From NCBI GenBank assembly GCA_035651755.1, contig DASRFA010000035.1, positions 1 through 38,277 of the forward strand: 38,277 nucleotides of DNA, read 5' to 3'. The translations under genes were made by a program, and so were the position numbers. This document shows, piece by piece, positions 16,110-27,556 of this stretch. Under the pieces are notes generated by a model, which saw only the letters and a program-made list of their open reading frames with translations, had not been told where the DNA came from and ran no database searches. Source of the DNA: DASRFA01 sp035651755 (GTDB taxonomy: Bacteria > Desulfobacterota > Binatia > UBA12015). How positions within the stretch are numbered: the stretch's first letter is position 1; each line of letters opens with the position of its first letter.

Positions 16110-17734
16110 GGGAACACCGTGTCCGGCCGCTCGAACGCGGTGCGATCGGCGAGCAGCGCCAGACGGTCGAGCGCGGGCTGCATGCGGCCTTGCCGGCGGA
16201 CGAACACGAGTGCGGCCGGATCCGAGTACACGTACTCGAAGTCCTTCCGCGCGAAGAGCCGGGGATGGATGTCCCGCCAGCGCTGCACGACGACGATGTC
16301 CGTCGGGTAGTCGTCGAGGAGCCGCTCCCAGCCCTCCGTGCCGTGCATGAAGGCGAAGTAGTCGCGGATGACGCGCTCGGGATAGACGGTCTCGAAGCGG
16401 CCGTCGATGAACACGCGCCAATCGGGGCCGAGCTTCCACAGGGCGTAGGAGCCCCATTCGAACGGCATCGCGACGTTGCCCGTGATGTGGTGAGCGCGCA
16501 GGAACTCGACGGCGTCCGCGGGATAGTCGAGCCGGCCGAACCGGATGGCGAGACCGTGCTCGGCGATCGTCCGCGCGTAGCCGGCGAGCTGCGCCGCCGC
16601 GACGGCGAGCGCTCCCACCCCGGCCACCGCGAGGACCGCCGGGCGCGGTGCGAGGCCGGGAAAGCGAGCGAGCGCTGCCAGCCGCAGCCGCTCGGCGCCG
16701 ACGACCAGCACGGGCGCCGCCGCGACCGCAAAGAGCACCGTGTGCCGCTGATGGCGGAACCCGGCGAGCGCCGCCAGCGCGAGGAACGCGGCTCGCCAGT
16801 CCGTGGCCGCTCCGGCGGCTTCGCACGCCCGCCGCTGTCGCCAGAGCGCCGCGAGCGCGATCGCCGTCCCTGCGACGAGGACCTTGAAGCGCAGGAACTC
16901 GCCGGAGAGCAGTGCCACCGGCTGCCACTCGCTGATCTCGTCGTGAACGCCGAGCGTGCGCGCGAGGAACGCGTACAGCGCGATGCCGTTCGGGTTGATG
17001 AGCGTCGCCGCGACCGACGCGAGCGCGACGGCGATCGCGAGCCGCGCCTCGCGCGCCGACGGCGGATGCGCGCCGCGGCGCCATCGCGCCGGCGCGACCG
17101 CACGCAGGGCGACCGCGCCGGCGAAGATGCCGAGCTGGGCGAGGCCGACGAGGAAGCCGCCGTGCAAATTCGCCCAGGCGCCGAGCAAGACCGGCTGGAG
17201 CGCGAGCTCCCATGAGATCCTGGCTCCGCGCCCGGGCAACGATCGCAGCCGCCGATCGGCGCGCGCGAGCAGCGAGCCTTGCGCGGCGAGCAGCGCGATC
17301 GTGAAGAGCTGCGGCCGGAAGCTCGCGCCGGGCGCGATCACGGCGAGTGCGAGCACCAGGCCGGCCGCTGCGGTGAGCGGATGGACGCGCCCCTCCGGGG
17401 CGAGCTCGCTCGCGAGCGTTCGCACCGCATCGACGAGCAGCGCGACCACGGCGGCCGCGACCAGCAGCTTGAACGCGATCAGGGCCGGCGATCCACCCAC
17501 GCCGTACAGTCCGGCGACGAAGACCTGCGCGAGCCACTCGTGATTGACGAGCGGCGCGCCGTAGGCGGTGTACGAGAAGGCGTCGCTGCGCGGGAAGCTG
17601 CCGTCGCGGAGGATGATCTGGCCGAAGAGAAGATGCTGCCAGAGGTCCGGGTCCGCGAACTGTCCAGCGAGAAAGTGAAGGGCGGAAGCGATGATGAGGA
17701 CGACCGCCAGCCACCACGCCGGACGATCGCCCAT
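16106..17734 (-). CDS. GT-C-like polytopic membrane protein with DPDLWQHL motif
   Basis: 542 residues. After the first helix lies FADPDLWQHLLFGQIILRDG... FPRSDAFSYTAYG, a motif known from uncharacterised bacterial GT-C-like membrane proteins whose first external loop holds acidic residues. About ten helices follow, then a soluble C-terminal domain of about 150 residues (LDYPADAVEFLRAHHITGNVAMPFEWGSYALWKLGP... FIDGRFETVYPERVIRDY) typical of that family. ATG 17734 is preferred for its N-terminus and a GAGG 7 nt upstream; GTG 17767 is possible. It heads the membrane-protein operon running to pilD. The extracytoplasmic domain may recognise the acceptor. Confidence 0.65.
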   Translation of the reverse strand: MGDRPAWWLAVVLIIASALHFLAGQFADPDLWQHLLFGQIILRDGSFPRSDAFSYTAYGAPLVNHEWLAQVFVAGLYGVGGSPALIAFKLLVAAAVVALLVDAVRTLASELAPEGRVHPLTAAAGLVLALAVIAPGASFRPQLFTIALLAAQGSLLARADRRLRSLPGRGARISWELALQPVLLGAWANLHGGFLVGLAQLGIFAGAVALRAVAPARWRRGAHPPSAREARLAIAVALASVAATLINPNGIALYAFLARTLGVHDEISEWQPVALLSGEFLRFKVLVAGTAIALAALWRQRRACEAAGAATDWRAAFLALAALAGFRHQRHTVLFAVAAAPVLVVGAERLRLAALARFPGLAPRPAVLAVAGVGALAVAAAQLAGYARTIAEHGLAIRFGRLDYPADAVEFLRAHHITGNVAMPFEWGSYALWKLGPDWRVFIDGRFETVYPERVIRDYFAFMHGTEGWERLLDDYPTDIVVVQRWRDIHPRLFARKDFEYVYSDPAALVFVRRQGRMQPALDRLALLADRTAFERPDTVFP

Positions 17735-17783
17735 CCCGCCGCCTCGCTGCGCGCCCGCCTCGGTCACTCATCCCCCAATTGCA

Positions 17784-17816
17784 GGATGGCGTCGAGCCGT
17801 GGGCCCGACGCCATCC
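17784..17816 (-). terminator. Strong hairpin downstream of pilA (distal)
   Basis: Perfect 11-bp inverted repeat GGATGGCGTCG (17784-17794) and CGACGCCATCC (17806-17816), with a further GCC/GGC pairing inside. No T tract follows on the minus strand, so it may stop transcription only partly, attenuate read-through into the membrane-protein operon, or protect the pilA mRNA 3' end. Confidence 0.6.
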
Positions 17817-17827
17817 CTTCCGTCCGC

Positions 17828-17861
17828 GGTCGGGGATCCGCCTGCGCGAGATCTCCCGACC
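17828..17861 (-). terminator. Hairpin downstream of pilA (proximal)
   Basis: GGTCGGGGATC (17828-17838) pairs with GATCTCCCGACC (17850-17861) with one bulged base. It lies 26 bp after the pilA stop and just ahead of the second hairpin. Tandem 3' hairpins fit a highly expressed pilin message separated from the downstream operon. Confidence 0.5.
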
Positions 17862-17886
17862 CCTTCATCAAACGAGTCGAGTCAGA

Positions 17887-18246
17887 TTACGGCGCATTCT
17901 GGAGACCGCCCGCACCGGAATCCCAGTCGAACGTCTTGTTGCCGCTGCCGTGGTTCGACTGAGCCTTGAACGTCGTGGCGGTGGTGTTCGTGACGCTGAT
18001 GTTGACGCCCGGCGACTGCTTGAAGCCCACGAGGTCGCTCAGGACCGTCGTGTAGGCGGCGCTCGAAGCGAAGTACGCCTCCTCGGCCGTCGCGAGGTTG
18101 CGCAGGTCGGACGACGCGCGGGCGTTGAAGCCCTGAGCGCGATACGCCGAGAACTGCGGAATCGCGATCGCAGCCAGAATGCCGATGATCGCGACGACCA
18201 CCAGCAGCTCGATCAACGTGAACCCTTTCTCGTCCTTCACTGCCAT
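17887..18246 (-). CDS. pilA: Type IV major pilin PilA
   Basis: 119-residue precursor: an 8-residue leader MAVKDEKG, then FTLIELLVVVAIIGILAAIA with Glu5. The 111-residue mature protein has no cysteine, so no disulfide-bounded D-region. Its first half (IPQFSAYRAQGFNARASSDL, LRNLATAEEAYFASSAAY) is strikingly like the short Geobacter pilin. Phe/Tyr occur at mature positions 1, 24, 27, 32, 50, 51, 57, 67, 85 and 98, with Trp100. The second half is rich in Ser, Thr and Asn and could accept glycans. ATG 18246 has GGAGGAAGGAAG immediately upstream. Transcribed alone from a sigma-54 promoter and followed by two hairpins. It is the structural subunit extended by PilB and retracted by PilT. Confidence 0.95.
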   Translation of the reverse strand: MAVKDEKGFTLIELLVVVAIIGILAAIAIPQFSAYRAQGFNARASSDLRNLATAEEAYFASSAAYTTVLSDLVGFKQSPGVNISVTNTTATTFKAQSNHGSGNKTFDWDSGAGGLQNAP

Positions 18247-18352
18247 CTTCCTTCCTCCAACTGCCCCGGTTGCTGAGCCTTTCGGCTGCCTCCCAACTGT
18301 TCGACCGATCCGAAGATCCGCTTGAGCCGCCGTCGCCGTGCGGCCACCTGCA
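18247..18352 (-). other. Structured 5' leader of pilA
   Basis: From the predicted start near 18352 to the ATG the leader is about 106 nt. It holds two small tetraloop hairpins: GATC-TTCG-GATC (18307-18318) and AGCC-GAAA-GGCT (18276-18287). AGTTGGGAGG and AGTTGGAGG form a near-repeat, the second being the ribosome site. It does not match the c-di-GMP (GEMM) riboswitch core that I know. It may stabilise the mRNA or control translation. Confidence 0.4.
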
Positions 18353-18361
18353 GCCGCCGGG

Positions 18362-18377
18362 AGCAAGCCGGGTGCCA
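18362..18377 (-). promoter_or_regulatory. Sigma-54 promoter of pilA
   Basis: Minus-strand TGGCACCCGGCTTGCT matches the -24/-12 consensus TGGCAC-N5-TTGCW at every defined position. The predicted start near 18352 lies about 106 nt before the pilA ATG. pilA is a classic sigma-54 target activated by PilR, and a sigma-54 activator gene lies just upstream (19202-21559). Confidence 0.85.
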
Positions 18378-18388
18378 CGGGCCGGTGG

Positions 18389-18536
18389 CGAGAAGCGTCA
18401 CCGCGCGACGCTGCCGGCGATCCATATTTGGTAGGGAAACGCTCGCTGCGTTGCGCGATGCCGCAACCTGGACAAGCGGGCCGACGATCCGCGCATCGCG
18501 CGTCACGTCGCAGCGGCACTTCCGTGACGCTTCTCG
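18389..18536. promoter_or_regulatory. Possible activator-binding repeats upstream of the pilA promoter
   Basis: CGAGAAGCGTCAC at 18389-18401 recurs as a perfect inverted copy, GTGACGCTTCTCG, at 18524-18536. A third GCGTCAC lies at 18500-18506, forming a dyad with the copy at 18524-18530. They lie about 40-185 bp upstream of the predicted pilA start, the range where sigma-54 enhancer sites occur. Binding by the neighbouring Fis-type activator is inferred only. Confidence 0.45.
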
Positions 18537-18935
18537 ACCGGGGGTTCGCCGGCGGCCGTCACCGAGCGTCGATCGCGCATCGCCGGATGCCGCGGCTCAC
18601 GCGTGGGCAAGGATGACGGTGACGAAAATCGTCATCGCGCGAATGCGGCGGGGGGTGCGTTTGCTCGGGTGGCGCGGGGCTCGGTCGGAGTGCGACGAGC
18701 GGGGCCGGCCGACAGGCACGTCGGCCGCCATGCCGGCCGCCACGCGCCCATGAGCCGCCGGCGAGGCCCGTCGCTTCGCGAGCACGCTCCGCGGGAGCGA
18801 GCGTTCGGCCGTCGCGATCACGACGCCGGTACCGAGCGATCGAATCCCGTCCCGTCGGACGGCGCGTGCGGCAGCACGTCCGCAAGCGAACGCGACCAGC
18901 GGAAGGCACCGCATGCAACCTCGAGGTAGGAGTGT
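18537..18935. other. Intergenic stretch without recognisable gene
   Basis: About 400 bp between the pilA control region and the hairpin array. Open frames here are Arg/Pro/Ala-rich, lack ribosome sites and resemble no family. A short stem GATGAC/GTCATC near 18613-18637 is the only local structure I noted. I see no tRNA or coding signal. Confidence 0.4.
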
Positions 18936-19200
18936 GGTGCGGCGAGCGAAGCGAGCCCGCGGGGAGTGAAGCGAACCCGCAGGGAATGGGGCCCCCGTTC
19001 GGCTTTGCCGAACGGGGCGAGGGAAGCGATTCCCTCGTGGGACGGTCGCCCGTTCGGCTTTGCCGAACGGGGCGACGGGCGCCGAAGGGCGCCACACGCA
19101 AGCTCGTGGAAGAAGTGCGGTGCGGCGAGCGAAGCGAGCCCGCGGGAAGTGGGGCCCCGTCGGGCTTTGCCCGACGGGGCGAGGGGCGCGAAGCCCCTCG
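18936..19200. repeat. Tandem intergenic hairpin array with compensatory changes
   Basis: Two units share an identical 28-nt block (18936-18963 and 19119-19146, core GCGAGCGAAGCGAGCC). Each is followed by a stem with TTT loop: arms CCCCGTTCGGC/GCCGAACGGGG (18993-19017) and CCCCGTCGGGC/GCCCGACGGGG (19155-19179). Each then has a second stem: CGAGGGAA/TTCCCTCG (19018-19037) and CGAGGGGC/GCCCCTCG (19180-19200). Between them lies a third TTT-loop hairpin (19045-19076) and GGCGCC-GAAG-GGCGCC (19078-19093). Arm differences between units are compensated on the other arm. The array abuts the regulator's stop codon. Confidence 0.8.
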
Positions 19201-19201
19201 T

Positions 19202-22779
<3,578 letters not shown>

Positions 22780-22804
22780 CAGCTCCTCAACTCACCGCCG
22801 CCGC

Positions 22805-23914
22805 TCAGCGCGTTCCCGTCGCCATGAGGCGGCCGGCCGGGCCCGCGGCCGCACCTTTCACGCCGAGCATCTGCTTCAGCTCCTCGGGCTCGGTCGCCGC
22901 CTCGAGCGCGGTCTCGGGCGTGATCAGCCGGCGCTGCACGAGGTCGAGGAGCGCCTGCGACAGGGTCACCATCCCCCACTTCGACTGGCCGACCTGCATC
23001 TGGGAGTAGAGCTGGTGGACCTTCTCCTCGCGGATGAGGTTCCGAATGGCGGGGTTCGGGATCATGAGCTCGCACGCCATGACGCGGCCCTTGCCGTCGG
23101 ACCGGGCGAGCAGCGTCTGCGACATGACGGCCTCGAGCACGAGCGAGAGCTGCGCGCGCACCTGCGCCTGCTGGTGGGCGGGGAAGACGTCGATCACGCG
23201 GTTCACGGTCTGGACGGCGGAGTTCGTGTGCAGGGTCGCGAAGACGAGGTGGCCGGTTTCCGCGATGGTCAGCGCCGCCTCGATCGTTTCGAGGTCGCGG
23301 AGCTCGCCGACGAGGACGACGTCGGGGTCCTGGCGAAGGATGTGCTTGAGCGCGGCGCCGAAGCTGTGCGTGTCCGCAAACACCTCGCGCTGGTTCACGA
23401 TGCAGCGCTTGTGGTTGTGGAGGAACTCGATCGGGTCCTCGACGGTCATGATGTGCTCGGCGCGCGACTCGTTGATCTGATCGATCATCGCGGCCATCGT
23501 CGTCGATTTGCCGCTGCCGGTCGGGCCGGTGACGAGGATCAGGCCGCGCGGCAGCTTGATCAGGTTCTCCGCCGCGGGCGGCAGGCCGAGCGAGGCGAGC
23601 ACCGGCGTCTTCTCGGGGATCGCGCGGAACACCGCGCCGACCGCGCCCTTCTGCAGGAAGAGGTTTCCGCGGAAGCGCGACAAGCCCTGCACGCCGAACG
23701 AGAAGTCGAGCTCCGCCTCCTCCTCGAACTTCTTCTTCTGCTGCTCGGTGAGGACGCTGTAGCAGAGCTGCTTCGTGTCGTTCGGCGTGAGCGGCTCGTA
23801 CGGGAGCGGCGCGACGTCGCCGTGGACGCGGATCATCGGTGGCGCGCCCGCCGCGAGGTGCAGGTCGGACGCGTTCTGCGCATGCATCTGCTCGAACAGC
23901 TCGTGGATCTGCAT
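22805..23914 (-). CDS. pilT: Pilus retraction ATPase PilT
   Basis: 369 residues. Starts MQIHELFEQMHAQNASDLHL, the usual PilT N-terminus. Walker A GPTGSGKS (130-137), Asp box TVEDPIEF (157-164), Walker B DVVLVGELRD (198-207), His box TGHLVFATLHTN (220-231), and the retraction-specific AIRNLIRE motif (289-296), which separates PilT from PilB. Forms a hexamer at the pilus base and powers retraction and twitching. The C-terminal tail after LKQMLGV is slightly longer than usual. First gene of the pilT-pilC-regulator operon, preceded by a consensus sigma-54 promoter. Confidence 0.97.
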   Translation of the reverse strand: MQIHELFEQMHAQNASDLHLAAGAPPMIRVHGDVAPLPYEPLTPNDTKQLCYSVLTEQQKKKFEEEAELDFSFGVQGLSRFRGNLFLQKGAVGAVFRAIPEKTPVLASLGLPPAAENLIKLPRGLILVTGPTGSGKSTTMAAMIDQINESRAEHIMTVEDPIEFLHNHKRCIVNQREVFADTHSFGAALKHILRQDPDVVLVGELRDLETIEAALTIAETGHLVFATLHTNSAVQTVNRVIDVFPAHQQAQVRAQLSLVLEAVMSQTLLARSDGKGRVMACELMIPNPAIRNLIREEKVHQLYSQMQVGQSKWGMVTLSQALLDLVQRRLITPETALEAATEPEELKQMLGVKGAAAGPAGRLMATGTR

Positions 23915-23964
23915 CGTCCCCCTCGTTGCGTCACCCCGCCGACAGGAGAGCCCGCCTGGTGGTT

Positions 23965-23980
23965 TGCAAGGCGAGTGCCA
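23965..23980 (-). promoter_or_regulatory. Sigma-54 promoter of pilT-pilC-regulator operon
   Basis: Minus-strand TGGCACTCGCCTTGCA is a perfect match to the TGGCAC-N5-TTGCA consensus. The predicted start near 23954 leaves a leader of about 40 nt before pilT ATG 23914. Because the sigma-54 activator gene is third in this operon, positive autoregulation is implied. Confidence 0.85.
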
Positions 23981-23999
23981 CCGCCGGGCGCGCAGAGAT

Positions 24000-24082
24000 C
24001 GCCCGGCTTTTCGGGCGCTTTTCGCTTGCAGATGGGAGGCTGCGCGGCACGCGCGCGATCACTCGCGTTACTCCGTTAACGC
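24000..24082 (-). terminator. Hairpins between pilB and pilT
   Basis: Two stems lie in the 185-bp gap: GCGTTA/TAACGC (24065-24082), 17 bp after the pilB stop, and CGCCCG/CGGGCG with loop GCTTTT (24000-24017). A T tract follows the second only on the plus strand, so minus-strand termination of pilB is possible but weakly supported. Confidence 0.35.
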
Positions 24083-24099
24083 TTCACTTCAGGGCGAGC

Positions 24100-25965
<1,866 letters not shown>

Positions 25966-26175
25966 ATCGGCGACACCTTTGCGTCGCTTGATCCCGCCGC
26001 GCGGCGAGTGCGACGGCGTGCGGGGTCGCAGCTGCTGCCGCGACGCGACCGCGGAGGATTAGTGTCGCCGCCTGGCGTCGGCCATGTCGCGCGTGACAAG
26101 ACCGTTCACGAGGCGCGCTCCGGTCGCCCGCGTCGTAGCGCGGCAGCCCGCATCGCAGCGAACCACGCGAACGCC

Positions 26176-26196
26176 GTGCGACCCGCTTCGTCGCAC
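26176..26196 (-). terminator. Hairpin downstream of glyA
   Basis: GTGCGAC (26176-26182) and GTCGCAC (26190-26196) form a 7-bp stem with a 7-nt loop, 43 bp past the glyA stop. No T tract follows. The rest of 25966-26239 shows no gene and should contain the pilB promoter, which I could not identify confidently. Confidence 0.35.
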
Positions 26197-26239
26197 GACC
26201 GACCTCGCTAACGCCGCAAAGCGCGCGCGTCCGTGATCG

Positions 26240-27493
26240 CTACAGCCCCGGCACCGGCCGGCGGAGGCAGAGCGCTTCGACCTCACGCCGAAGCGCGGCG
26301 GCGCGCGCGGGACTCGCGTCGCGAAGCGCTTCGACGATCCACCCGCCGAGCGCGCGCATGTCCGCCTCGTCCATGCCGCGCGTCGTCGCGGCCGGCGTCC
26401 CGAGCCGGATGCCGCTCGGCCGGAGCGGCGGATTCGGATCGTCCGGGACGATCTGCTTGTTGGTCGCGATCGCGATCGCATCGAGGCGGCGCTCGGCCTC
26501 GCGCCCGTCGACCCCGAAGCTCCGTACGGTGTCGAGCACCATCATGTGGTTGTCGGTGCCGCCGGTGACGAGCGCGCCGCCGCGCTCGCGGAGCGCAGCG
26601 GCGAGCGACTGGGCGTTCTCGAGGGCGCGCCGCGCGTAGACCGCGAACTCCGGCTGGAGCGCCTTCCCGAGCGCGATCGCAATCGCGGCGACCGTGTTCA
26701 TGTGCGGGCCGCCCTGCAGCCCCGGGAAGACCGAGCGATCGAGCGCGTCCGCGAAGGGACGACGGCAGAGCACCATGCCGCCGCGCGGGCCGCGGAGGCT
26801 CTTGTGGGTCGTCGTCGTCACGACGTCGAATCCGTCGTCGAACGGGTTGCGAAGGGCGCCGCCGGCGATCAGCCCGCCGACGTGGGACACGTCCGCCATC
26901 GTCACGGCGCCGACCTCGTCGGCGACGTCCTTGAACGCCGCGTACGAGAACTCGCGCGGATACGACGTCGATCCGCAGAGGACGAGCCGCGGCCGGTGCT
27001 CGCGCGCGAGCCGGCGGAGCTCGTCGAAGTCGATCCGGCCGCTCTCGTCCGGCACGGTGCGGTAGCGCACGAATCGGAAGAGCCGCCCCATGTGGGAGAC
27101 CGGCGCGCCGTGCGTCAGGTGGCCGCCGTGCGACAGGTCCATCGCGAGGATCGCGTCGCCCGGCTCGAGGAGGCCGAGGTAGACGGCCTGGTTCATCGGC
27201 GATCCCGAGAGCGGCTGGACGTTGGCGTGGTCGCAGCGGAAGAGCGCCCGCGCGCGCGCGCGCGCGATCTCCTCGACGGCGTCCGTGAACCGCTGGCCGC
27301 CGTAGTAGCGCCGACCCGGGTAGCCCTCGGAGTACTTGTTCGTGAAGACGGTCCCGAGCGCCGCGAGGACCTCGGGATAGGTGTAGTTCTCCGACGGGAT
27401 GAGCTCGAGGCCGCGACGCTGGCGGTCCTCCTCGCCGGCGATGGCGGCGTGGACCTCGGGGTCGGCGGCGGCGAGCACGTCGGCGTCGAACAT
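26240..27493 (-). CDS. glyA: Serine hydroxymethyltransferase
   Basis: 417 residues, the standard length. PLP-enzyme motifs: LIPSENYTYPEVL (31-43), TNKYSEGYPGRRYYGG (51-66), SGSPMNQAVYLGLL (96-109), DVSHVGGLIAGG (201-212), and the Schiff-base lysine in TTTTHKSLRGPRGG (Lys231). Interconverts serine and glycine while loading tetrahydrofolate with a one-carbon unit; cytosolic. ATG 27493 gives the expected N-terminus; TTG 27529 would add 12 unsupported residues. It is divergent from a LysR-type gene, with only 63 bp between, a common arrangement for a regulator and its target. Confidence 0.97.
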   Translation of the reverse strand: MFDADVLAAADPEVHAAIAGEEDRQRRGLELIPSENYTYPEVLAALGTVFTNKYSEGYPGRRYYGGQRFTDAVEEIARARARALFRCDHANVQPLSGSPMNQAVYLGLLEPGDAILAMDLSHGGHLTHGAPVSHMGRLFRFVRYRTVPDESGRIDFDELRRLAREHRPRLVLCGSTSYPREFSYAAFKDVADEVGAVTMADVSHVGGLIAGGALRNPFDDGFDVVTTTTHKSLRGPRGGMVLCRRPFADALDRSVFPGLQGGPHMNTVAAIAIALGKALQPEFAVYARRALENAQSLAAALRERGGALVTGGTDNHMMVLDTVRSFGVDGREAERRLDAIAIATNKQIVPDDPNPPLRPSGIRLGTPAATTRGMDEADMRALGGWIVEALRDASPARAAALRREVEALCLRRPVPGL

Positions 27494-27556
27494 GGCCGCG
27501 ACGCTAAACGGATCTCGTTCGATCGGCAACGCTAAACTTGCTACGCCAATCGTCCA
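27494..27556. promoter_or_regulatory. glyA/lysR divergent control region with direct repeat
   Basis: The 63-bp gap holds two exact copies of ACGCTAAAC (27501-27509 and 27529-27537), 28 bp apart. It is the most A/T-rich stretch in this neighbourhood and must contain both promoters. The repeats could be operator half-sites for the LysR protein; they do not form the usual T-N11-A dyad, so this is tentative. Confidence 0.4.

Noticed and set aside
18247..18352. c-di-GMP riboswitch in the pilA leader
   Set aside because: A GAAA tetraloop is present but the conserved GEMM core and second hairpin are not.
18830..18860. tRNA-like T-loop string near CGATCGAATCCCG
   Set aside because: No acceptor, D or anticodon arms can be folded around it.
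18936..19200. CRISPR array
   Set aside because: Only two or three palindromic units with unequal spacing, strong internal hairpins and no cas genes.
18597..19201. Minus-strand open frame running through the hairpin array after the regulator gene
   Set aside because: It is only a different-frame extension; protein is Arg/Pro-rich and repeats follow the DNA palindromes.
25979..25994. Possible sigma-54 element upstream of pilB (GG-N10-GC on the minus strand)
   Set aside because: The half-sites match poorly (GGATC, ACGCA) and it is too near ATG 25965; it would work only if pilB starts at 25857 or 25845.
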